NCBI GenBank assembly: GCA_002451015.1
Contig: DKBB01000106.1
Location: 1-8,650, forward strand
Origin: Acidobacteria bacterium UBA6911
GTDB taxonomy: Bacteria; Acidobacteriota; UBA6911
Direction: 5' to 3'
Length of the DNA stretch: 8,650 bases
Numbering within the stretch: position 1 is the stretch's first letter; each line of letters starts with the position of its first letter. This document shows, piece by piece, positions 1-5,502 of this stretch. Under the pieces are notes generated by a model, which searched no databases, was not told the DNA's origin, and worked only from the letters and a program-made list of their open reading frames with translations. Made by a program: the position numbers and the translations under genes.

Positions 1-63
1 CATAAATATACTGAAGAATTGGGAACGTTGAACCTTGAATCCTGATCCCTTGACGGCTTTGTG

Positions 64-618
64 ATGATTATTGAGACGATTTTTTCGACTCTCGATTCGG
101 CGGGACGTCCGAATTTCGCCCCGATGGGGCTCGAGTGGTCGGATGATATGGTTACCGTGCGTCCGTATCGCAATACCGATACCTGTCGTAACCTTCTCTT
201 TGCCGGATATGGCGTGGCGAATGTGGCGGATAATGTGCTCGCCTATGCCCGTTGTGCACTGTATGGAGATGTCCTGCCCCATTTCCCGGCCCGGAAGATT
301 CCGGGAGTCGTCTTTGAAGGGACCTGCTCCTGGCGGGAAATGGAGGTGGTTTCCCGCGACGGGTCCGACAATCGCGCGGAGGTGCAGTGTCGGATTCTGC
401 ACTCGGAAAAACAAAAGGATTTTCTGGGCTTCTGCCGGGCCAGCAATGCTGTTATAGAGGCGATCATTCTGGCAACACGGCTGGCTTTCTACGATAGAAA
501 AATCGTGGATGAAAGGATTGCCGGTTTTGCGGAGATTGTTGACAAAACAGGTGGTTCAACGGAAATACAGGCGCTGCAATTAGTGCTGGATTTTATCCGG
601 AAAGCGGGGAGCGCATGA
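64..618 (+). CDS. DUF447 family protein (flavin split-barrel-like), H4MPT-island associated
   Basis: 184 residues, which fits the DUF447 family, an uncharacterised group in archaea and H4MPT-using bacteria with a predicted FMN-binding split-barrel fold. Seen: the N-terminal MIIETIFSTLDSAGRPNFAP segment (1-20), a PYRNTDTCRNL segment (34-44), GVANVADNVLAYARCAL (50-66) and a CSWREMEV strand (88-95), followed by a helical C-terminal half. I chose ATG 64 over GTG 61 because family members begin MIIET; an in-frame TGA at 43-45 rules out a longer protein. No convincing Shine-Dalgarno precedes it. Its stop overlaps the mptG start (ATGA), so the two are translationally coupled. The biochemical role is unknown; from context I infer a part in making or modifying the pterin or furan C1 carrier. 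Family call fairly sure, function not. Confidence 0.85.
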   Translation: MIIETIFSTLDSAGRPNFAPMGLEWSDDMVTVRPYRNTDTCRNLLFAGYGVANVADNVLAYARCALYGDVLPHFPARKIPGVVFEGTCSWREMEVVSRDGSDNRAEVQCRILHSEKQKDFLGFCRASNAVIEAIILATRLAFYDRKIVDERIAGFAEIVDKTGGSTEIQALQLVLDFIRKAGSA

Positions 619-1634
619 TTGAGGTACGGACCTGCGCGCGTTTGCATCTGGGTCTGCTGGACAATAACGGCGAACTGGGGCGTTTATACGGCAGCGTAGG
701 GCTTGCCGTGGATCGGCCGAAACTTTTGCTGCGGGCACGGGAGGCAAAGGTACTGCAGGTTGAGGGGCTGGAGCGACGGAGGGTTGCAACCTATGCAAGG
801 CGATTCATGCGGCGTTGCGGTTTCCCGTCAGGGGCGAATCTGAATCTGGTAAGTCATATCCCGGCGCATGTCGGGCTGGGTTCCGGAACCCAGCTGGCAA
901 TGGCCGTGGGCGCGGCTTTGGCGCGGCTGTCAGGTCGCCGGCTCCCCGTTCCGGAAATCGCCCTGGCTGTAGGAAGGGGCGTACATTCCGGAATCGGAAT
1001 CTCAACCTTTCAGCATGGCGGGTTTGTCCTGGACGGCGGTCACCGTGTTTGTACGGACCTATCGGACTTGGATGAAAGCGAAGCCGGATTGAAGAACGGT
1101 CTGGAGCGAACGGTGGAGAAGAACCATGTCCCACCGGTTCTGTTTCATCATGCCGTACCCAGGGACTGGTTTTTTGTGACGGTCATTCCGAAAACCGAAA
1201 AAGGCTTGAACGGCAAGAAGGAAGACAATGCTTTTGTCAAGTTGCCCCAGGCACCGTCCGGGCTGGTTCAGAAAATCAGCCGCAGGGTGCTGATCCAGAT
1301 GCTGCCGGCCCTGGTAGAAAAGGATGTAGGAAGTTTCGGAGAAGCCTTGACCGACATCCAGTGCATGGTGGGAGACTGCTTTGCCTCCATCCAGGGCGGG
1401 CGTTTTTCCAATCCCGTCTCGGAGAAGGTGGTCGATTTTATGATGGATCACGGAGCCGCCGGCATCGGGCAGAGTTCCTGGGGGCCGACCGTCTATGGCC
1501 TGATCCAGGGAAGGGATGAGGGGCAGAAGCTGCTGCGGCAAACACAATCCTATCTGGACACGCTGGGCGGAGGCGAAGCGTTCCTGGCCCGGCCCCAGAA
1601 CCGCGGCGCCCGGATTTCAAATGTCCGGTATTAG
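615..1634 (+). CDS. mptG: Beta-ribofuranosylaminobenzene 5'-phosphate synthase (beta-RFAP synthase)
   Basis: 339 residues, close to the usual family length. The enzyme condenses 4-aminobenzoate (4-hydroxybenzoate in some archaea) with PRPP, releasing CO2 and PPi. This is the first committed step of methanopterin synthesis and a cytosolic reaction. Seen: an N-terminal RTCARLHLGLLD segment (5-16), the GHMP-kinase-type glycine-rich motif IPAHVGLGSGTQLAMAVGAA (82-101), GRGVHSGIGISTFQHGGFVL (120-139) followed by DGGH, and the C-terminal GIGQSSWGPTVYG signature (283-295). Its ATG lies inside the stop of the DUF447 gene (4-nt overlap), with a GGGGAG ribosome site just upstream. The gene is intact. 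It marks the host as a maker of an H4MPT-type cofactor rather than one using only folate. Confidence 0.94.
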   Translation: MIEVRTCARLHLGLLDNNGELGRLYGSVGLAVDRPKLLLRAREAKVLQVEGLERRRVATYARRFMRRCGFPSGANLNLVSHIPAHVGLGSGTQLAMAVGAALARLSGRRLPVPEIALAVGRGVHSGIGISTFQHGGFVLDGGHRVCTDLSDLDESEAGLKNGLERTVEKNHVPPVLFHHAVPRDWFFVTVIPKTEKGLNGKKEDNAFVKLPQAPSGLVQKISRRVLIQMLPALVEKDVGSFGEALTDIQCMVGDCFASIQGGRFSNPVSEKVVDFMMDHGAAGIGQSSWGPTVYGLIQGRDEGQKLLRQTQSYLDTLGGGEAFLARPQNRGARISNVRY

Positions 1635-1705
1635 TCCTGCAGTTTTTCAGGCACTCCAGGGATATTATGTTTTACAAAATAGGATGTTATAAAATCAAGT
1701 AACAG

Positions 1706-2566
1706 TTATTCGGCCAACTCTTTCGCGATCTTCATAATCTCCTCGGCATCCAGAACCAGGTCATTGCGCTCGAACAGCCGGGCGATGGACCGTTTGTGCA
1801 CCTTCATTTTGAAGCCGCCGATCCCGATGGCGCCGAACAGCCGCTTTCCCTCAATCTCTTCTCCGTCCCAGTGAACCTGGGTGCCTTCGATGCCCAGTGG
1901 GGGCACCGCGTTGACATCGGCCAGCACCCGAAGCGTAGGATTCTCTCTCCAGATTGCTTCAGGAATCAGCGTAACTCCCTCAATCCCGGTACAGACGGCT
2001 GCATGGGCTCCCTCCAAAACCGATGCTGTAGCAATGTTATCCGCAACAGCCGCCGGAGTGGTTTTGGCGCCGAAACGTTCTCCCAGAGCGGCACAGGCGG
2101 TTTCTGCCCGATTCAGTTTTCTGGAGGTCAGTGTTACTTCGGCCCCTTCTTTCGCCAGCAGCGCTGCGACTCTTTGGCCGACAGGCCCCGTTCCTGCCAG
2201 AACAACCGTCTTTTTTCCCCGTACCGGTCCTGCCGAAAGAACCTTAATGACGGCGGCTGTAGCCGTTGTGTTGCAGCCGTTGGAATCGAGCATCACGGAA
2301 ACACGCAGGGGATCGAAGAAAGTACCGGTCACTTCGCGCAGTATGGCCTCCCCTTTGGCAACATCGATGCCCCCGATGAAGATGGCGGTGTTTTTCAGGT
2401 CGGAAGGGCCACGGGTAAACATTGCCCCGTAAACGAGATCGCGAACTTCCTTGGGCTCGATCCCGCCGTATGGAAGCAGTAAGTCAATGCCGGAATCGTA
2501 GGCGGTTACGGCATCGAAAAGACTCGGCACCCGGTCGCTGTCCAGCTGAACAAGAATTTTCTTCAT
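1706..2566 (-). CDS. mtdB: NAD(P)-dependent methylene-tetrahydromethanopterin dehydrogenase (MtdB/MtdA family)
   Basis: 286 residues. Catalyses methylene-H4MPT + NAD(P)+ to methenyl-H4MPT + NAD(P)H in the cytosol; it is the bacterial counterpart of the archaeal F420-dependent Mtd. Seen: N-terminal MKKILVQLDSDRVPSLFDAV, a DSNGCNTTAT segment (94-103), the Rossmann loop VVLAGTGPVGQRVAALLAKE (121-140) and, after the second beta strand, TSRKLNRAE (147-155), whose basic residues could bind the NADP 2'-phosphate. DVNAVPPLGIEG (217-228) and GAIGIGGFKMKVHK (245-258) match the family C-terminus. I start at ATG 2566, not GTG 2569, because AGGAGG at 2571-2576 leaves a workable gap only to the ATG. The gene is transcribed alone, convergent with mptG and divergent from orfY. 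MtdB rather than MtdA is inferred from the H4MPT context; NAD versus NADP preference cannot be read with certainty. Confidence 0.93.
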   Translation of the reverse strand: MKKILVQLDSDRVPSLFDAVTAYDSGIDLLLPYGGIEPKEVRDLVYGAMFTRGPSDLKNTAIFIGGIDVAKGEAILREVTGTFFDPLRVSVMLDSNGCNTTATAAVIKVLSAGPVRGKKTVVLAGTGPVGQRVAALLAKEGAEVTLTSRKLNRAETACAALGERFGAKTTPAAVADNIATASVLEGAHAAVCTGIEGVTLIPEAIWRENPTLRVLADVNAVPPLGIEGTQVHWDGEEIEGKRLFGAIGIGGFKMKVHKRSIARLFERNDLVLDAEEIMKIAKELAE

Positions 2567-2570
2567 CACA

Positions 2571-2576
2571 CCTCCT
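2571..2576 (-). promoter_or_regulatory. Shine-Dalgarno of mtdB
   Basis: On the minus strand this reads AGGAGG, followed by TGTG and the ATG at 2566. It is the strongest ribosome site in the window. It decides the start: the GTG at 2569 would be only one base away. Confidence 0.85.
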
Positions 2577-2602
2577 GAAATACGACGTCAGAATACTTGT
2601 TC

Positions 2603-2618
2603 ATTATGGGGACATAAT
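2603..2618. repeat. Short palindrome ATTATG-GGGA-CATAAT
   Basis: Perfect 6-bp inverted repeat with a 4-nt centre in the mtdB/orfY divergent spacer. Its right arm is also the left arm of the larger hairpin at 2609-2650, so the two structures exclude each other. It could be an operator half of a divergent promoter or a by-product of nested repeat copies. No regulator is identifiable. Confidence 0.5.
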
Positions 2619-2650
2619 ACTCAATTCTTTATAAATAAGCATTATGTCCC
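2608..2650. repeat. Palindromic element GGGACATAAT ... ATTATGTCCC in the divergent spacer
   Basis: GGGACATAAT at 2609-2618 is the exact reverse complement of ATTATGTCCC at 2641-2650. Pairing continues inward past one mismatch to 13 positions (12 paired), around an AT-rich loop of 16 nt. Seven T follow at 2651-2657, so on the + strand it also resembles a weak intrinsic terminator. A degenerate third copy, ATGATGTCCC (9 of 10 identical), lies at 2662-2671, 21 bp downstream of the second in the same orientation. From memory, GGGGACATAAT/ATTATGTCCCC-ended palindromes recur as interspersed repeats in Desulfobacterota-like genomes, sometimes near IS200-like (Y1) transposases; that link is inference. 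Alternatives are an operator array or an attenuator for orfY. Confidence 0.7.
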
Positions 2651-2660
2651 TTTTTTTCAG

Positions 2661-2666
2661 TATGAT
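2661..2666 (+). promoter_or_regulatory. Possible -10 element (TATGAT) for a near-leaderless orfY transcript
   Basis: TATGAT ends 9 nt before the orfY ATG, which has no Shine-Dalgarno. A transcript starting 6-7 nt downstream of this box would have a leader of only a few nucleotides. No good -35 match is visible at the expected spacing, so this is a weak call. The box overlaps the third copy of the palindrome motif. Confidence 0.25.
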
Positions 2667-2675
2667 GTCCCTGTT

Positions 2676-3845
2676 ATGAAGGTACTCGTTGTTGGCATCA
2701 GTGTGCGCGCAATGGCTGAGTCCGCGACATGCAGCGGGTATCCCGTAGTCGCCCTGGATGCATTCGGAGACCGGGATTTAAAAGACACAACGGATGTCTA
2801 CTCGCTGAGACGGGATTTCCAGGCGGTTTACAGTCCGGAAGCGCTCTTTGATTCGAGCCGGAGGCTGGACTTTGAAGCCGTTGCCTACACATCCAACCTG
2901 GAAAATCACCCTGAGATACTCGCCCGATTCGGAGAAAGACACAGAATCGTCGGGAATTCACCGGAGGTTGTCGCTTCCGTGCGCAATTGGTCCGATCTGT
3001 TCAAAAGGCTCGAACGCGCGGGATTTTCCGTGCCGGAAACCGTGTTTGTCGAGGCAAGCAGGCCGGTGGATATCTCGCGCCGCTGGTTGATAAAACCGCT
3101 GTTGAGCGGCGGAGGACACGGGATCCGTTTCTACAATCCGGAGGAGGGCCAAGCGTTTGGGCGCGGTAACAGGCGTGGCGTTTCCGGATTTATGCTCCAG
3201 GAATATATTCCCGGCCGGCCGTGCTCCGCAGCCTTCGCCGCGAATGGAAAAGAATCCAGGCTGCTTGGGATCACCGAACAATTGATGGGTGTAAGGCCGT
3301 TCGGATCGGAAGGATTTCGATACAGCGGCAATCTTCTGCCTGCCCCTGAAATGCTCGATTCCGACAGGTCCAGGAGAATTCTGGATAAAGTAATCCGGCT
3401 GGTGCAATTTCTTACCCAGGAATATGGTCTGACGGGCGTAAATGGAATTGACTTCATCCTCAGGAATGATCAAGTATACCTGACTGAGGTAAATCCTCGA
3501 TATACGGCTTCCATGGAGATAATAGAAATTGCATATGGATTGCCTGTTTTTCATCTGCACCTGCAATCCGCCCTGAACGGCGAACTCCCCGGATTCGATC
3601 TGGAAGGGGAGATGAAGCCCGGGATGGTCTACGGAAAGAGTTATTTATATGCGGAGAGGGACGTGGCAGTGCCGGACACTGGAAGATGGACAGGCAGGGG
3701 CATCCGTGATGTACCCGAATCCGGGGAGATAATACGCAAGAACGGCCCTGTGTGTACCCTGCTTGCCGCACGGCCGGACAGGGAGGCCGCCCTTGCCGAT
3801 TTAATCCGGCGGGCGGAAGAAGTGAAGGAAGAAATTTATGGGTAA
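2676..3845 (+). CDS. orfY: ATP-grasp carboxylate-amine ligase-like protein (OrfY-type, H4MPT/methylofuran cluster)
   Basis: 389 residues. ATP-grasp enzymes activate a carboxylate as an acyl-phosphate and join it to an amine or thiol. Seen: an N-terminal preATP-grasp Rossmann-like start MKVLVVGISVRAMAESA (1-17); the ATP-binding loop WLIKPLLSGGGHGI (137-150) with Lys140; QEYIPG (175-180); and the C-terminal metal/ATP residues in VNGIDF (255-260) and LTEVNPRYT (269-277), with Glu271 and Asn273. All core residues are present, so it should be active. It overlaps fwdD by 8 nt, which ties it to the Fwd operon. Predicted ATP-grasp proteins (orfY) accompany H4MPT genes in bacterial methylotrophs. By analogy with archaeal MfnD and MptN, a glutamate ligase acting on the methylofuran or H4MPT side chain is plausible, but the substrate is not shown. 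ATG 2676 is preferred for its family-like N-terminus despite the missing ribosome site. Confidence 0.8.
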   Translation: MKVLVVGISVRAMAESATCSGYPVVALDAFGDRDLKDTTDVYSLRRDFQAVYSPEALFDSSRRLDFEAVAYTSNLENHPEILARFGERHRIVGNSPEVVASVRNWSDLFKRLERAGFSVPETVFVEASRPVDISRRWLIKPLLSGGGHGIRFYNPEEGQAFGRGNRRGVSGFMLQEYIPGRPCSAAFAANGKESRLLGITEQLMGVRPFGSEGFRYSGNLLPAPEMLDSDRSRRILDKVIRLVQFLTQEYGLTGVNGIDFILRNDQVYLTEVNPRYTASMEIIEIAYGLPVFHLHLQSALNGELPGFDLEGEMKPGMVYGKSYLYAERDVAVPDTGRWTGRGIRDVPESGEIIRKNGPVCTLLAARPDREAALADLIRRAEEVKEEIYG

Positions 3846-4179
3846 TCTGGGATTGATCCTGGTTTCAGGGCGCTCCACGAAACAGGGTACGGGAATTTCC
3901 ATCGGTAAAGACAGCCTGCAGTATCGGGAAGCCACCAATGTGGTTGAAATGAATCTATCGGATATGAAGCGGTCAGGATTGCATGACGGGGATTCTGTAG
4001 TGCTGAAATCGAAGTTCGGGGAAACCTCCGTCCAATGCCTGTCGGGCGATGTCCCGGAAGGGGTGGCTTTTATTCCCTTCGGATCGGCATGCAACCGCCT
4101 GGTCGGGGAAGAAACCTATGCGTCAGGTATGCCGGACTCCAAACACCTTGAGGTGGAAATAAAACCGTTAACCGGCTAG
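3838..4179 (+). CDS. fwdD: Formylmethanofuran dehydrogenase subunit D (molybdopterin-dinucleotide-binding)
   Basis: 113 residues, about the usual FwdD/FmdD size. This is the small beta-barrel domain that, with FwdB, encloses the bis-molybdopterin guanine dinucleotide cofactor of W/Mo formylmethanofuran dehydrogenase; in formate dehydrogenases it is the fused C-terminal domain. Seen: the SGRSTKQGTG motif (10-19), EMNLSDMKRSGLHDGDSVVL (37-56), typical of dinucleotide-binding domains, then VAFIPFGSACNRLV (76-89) and ASGMPDSK (95-102) near the end. A good ribosome site AAGGAAG (3825-3831) lies inside the end of orfY. The gene is complete and sits directly before fwdB. Its presence is notable because the hydrolytic Fhc complex of Methylobacterium has no D subunit of this kind; it argues for a real pterin cofactor here. 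Confidence 0.94.
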   Translation: MGNLGLILVSGRSTKQGTGISIGKDSLQYREATNVVEMNLSDMKRSGLHDGDSVVLKSKFGETSVQCLSGDVPEGVAFIPFGSACNRLVGEETYASGMPDSKHLEVEIKPLTG

Positions 4180-4212
4180 CATTCCCATCCGCACGGAACG
4201 GGGAACCTTTTT

Positions 4213-5502
4213 ATGCAAGTGGATCATGTGGTCTGTGCATTCTGCGGCTGTGATTGCGACGACATCAGCGTCACTGTTGAAGGCGATCGTATCACAAAAG
4301 CCGGGAATGCGTGCGTATTGGGCAAGTCCTGGTTTCTTAGCCACGGTACCCCTTCGGATCTTCCGGTTGCGAGGATCGAGGGCCGGCCTGTCGACCTGGA
4401 TCGGGGTATCGATGAGGCTGCCCGATGTCTTGCGAATGCCCGGTATCCGCTTATCTATGGATTAAGCAGCACGTCGAGCGAAGCGCAGAGGAAATCGGTC
4501 GCACTGGCAGAGGTACTCGGGGGATGCATCGACTGTTGTACATCGGTCTGTCACGGTCCGTCCGGGATGGCGTTGCAGGGTGTCGGAGAGCCGACATGCA
4601 CTCTGGGGGAGGTAAAGAACCGTGCCGACCTGATCGTCTATTGGGGATCCAATCCTGCAGAATCGCATCCCCGCCATATGGCGCGCTACGCAGTAACACC
4701 TAAAGGCATGTTTGTACCTGAAGGGCGAAAAGGAAGGACCGTCGTCCTCGTCGATGTGCGACCCACCCCCAGTGCTCGTGCCGCGGATATCTTCCTGCTG
4801 ATCAAACCGGGCAAGGATTTTGAAGTTTTATGGGCGCTGCAGGCGCTGGTGAACGGTCAAAAGCCGGACGTGACATCGATGGAAGATACCGGCCTGACCT
4901 ATGATCAATTGACCGGATTGGCCGATCGCATGATGGGGTGCAAGTTCGGCGTCATATTTGTCGGACAGGGACTGACACAGACACGCGGCAGGCATTTCAA
5001 CACCTCGGCAGCGTTCCTCCTTGTGCGCGCACTCAACCGGCATACCAAGTTTGCTTTAATTCCCATGCGCGGGCATGGAAATGTCACCGGTGTCGACAAT
5101 GTGCTTGCCTGGCAGACGGGCTATCCTTTCGGCGTTAATTTCAGCCTGGGATATCCGAGGTTCAATCCGGGCGAATACACCGTCGTCGATCTGCTCAGCC
5201 GGGGAGAAGCCGACGCGGCGCTGGTGGTTGCAGCGGATCCAGTGGCCAGCCTGCCGGCAAAAGCAGTCCGGCGCCTGACCGGGATCCCCCTTATAGCCCT
5301 GGATACGCACGAGAGCGAAACGACGCGCAGCGCCCGGATCGCGTTTACGACCTCAACAGCCGGAATCCATGTTCGGGGGACCGTCTATCGAATGGACAAT
5401 ATTCCCATTCATCTGCGAAAGGTGCTGGACTCGGCATACCCGTCGGATGAAGACGTGATCGACCGTCTGCTGGCCCGGGTGAAGGAGTTGAAGGCATGCT
5501 GA
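4213..5502 (+). CDS. fwdB: Formylmethanofuran dehydrogenase subunit B (catalytic W/Mo-bisPGD and [4Fe-4S] subunit)
   Basis: 429 residues, normal for FwdB. In archaeal Fwd this subunit interconverts CO2 and formate at a W/Mo-bis-pterin site using low-potential electrons. Seen: the N-terminal [4Fe-4S] ligands Cys8-x2-Cys11-x3-Cys15 and Cys34 (in GNACVLG), with an extra Cys13; and SVCHGPS (111-117), whose Cys113 aligns with the metal-ligating Cys (Sec in some methanogens) and is encoded by TGT. YWGSNPAESHPRHM (143-156), MRGHGNVTG (285-293), WQTGYPFGVNFSLGYPRFNP (300-319) and GIHVRGTVYRMDNIPI (384-399) are family blocks. The methylotroph FhcB is reported to have lost the redox cofactors; this protein has not lost the residues. 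Ribosome site GGGGAA at 4200-4205. It overlaps fwdA by 7 nt, consistent with equal production of B and A. The electron-supplying FwdF/G are not in the window. Confidence 0.97.
   Translation: MQVDHVVCAFCGCDCDDISVTVEGDRITKAGNACVLGKSWFLSHGTPSDLPVARIEGRPVDLDRGIDEAARCLANARYPLIYGLSSTSSEAQRKSVALAEVLGGCIDCCTSVCHGPSGMALQGVGEPTCTLGEVKNRADLIVYWGSNPAESHPRHMARYAVTPKGMFVPEGRKGRTVVLVDVRPTPSARAADIFLLIKPGKDFEVLWALQALVNGQKPDVTSMEDTGLTYDQLTGLADRMMGCKFGVIFVGQGLTQTRGRHFNTSAAFLLVRALNRHTKFALIPMRGHGNVTGVDNVLAWQTGYPFGVNFSLGYPRFNPGEYTVVDLLSRGEADAALVVAADPVASLPAKAVRRLTGIPLIALDTHESETTRSARIAFTTSTAGIHVRGTVYRMDNIPIHLRKVLDSAYPSDEDVIDRLLARVKELKAC

Noticed and set aside
1..60. Tail of an upstream gene (14 codons open in frame 1, ending at the TGA at 43-45)
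   Set aside because: Too short to recognise or to separate from chance.
1059..1547. 162-codon open frame on the minus strand
   Set aside because: Shadow of mptG, whose motifs run through the same region.
1635..1705. Possible bidirectional terminator between convergent mptG and mtdB
   Set aside because: Only a 4-bp CCTG/CAGG stem (1636-1651) and AT-rich sequence are visible; no strong hairpin plus T tract in either direction.
1796..2482. 228-codon open frame on the plus strand
   Set aside because: Antisense to mtdB; no family motif and no ribosome site in keeping with its neighbours.
2608..2657. A dedicated intrinsic terminator
   Set aside because: The hairpin plus T7 fits loosely, but the stem is AT-rich, the loop is 16 nt, and no + strand gene ends immediately upstream; a repeat element or operator explains the extra third copy better.
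4540..4560. Selenocysteine at the FwdB active site, as in some methanogens
   Set aside because: The codon in the SVCHGPS motif is TGT (cysteine); no in-frame TGA occurs.
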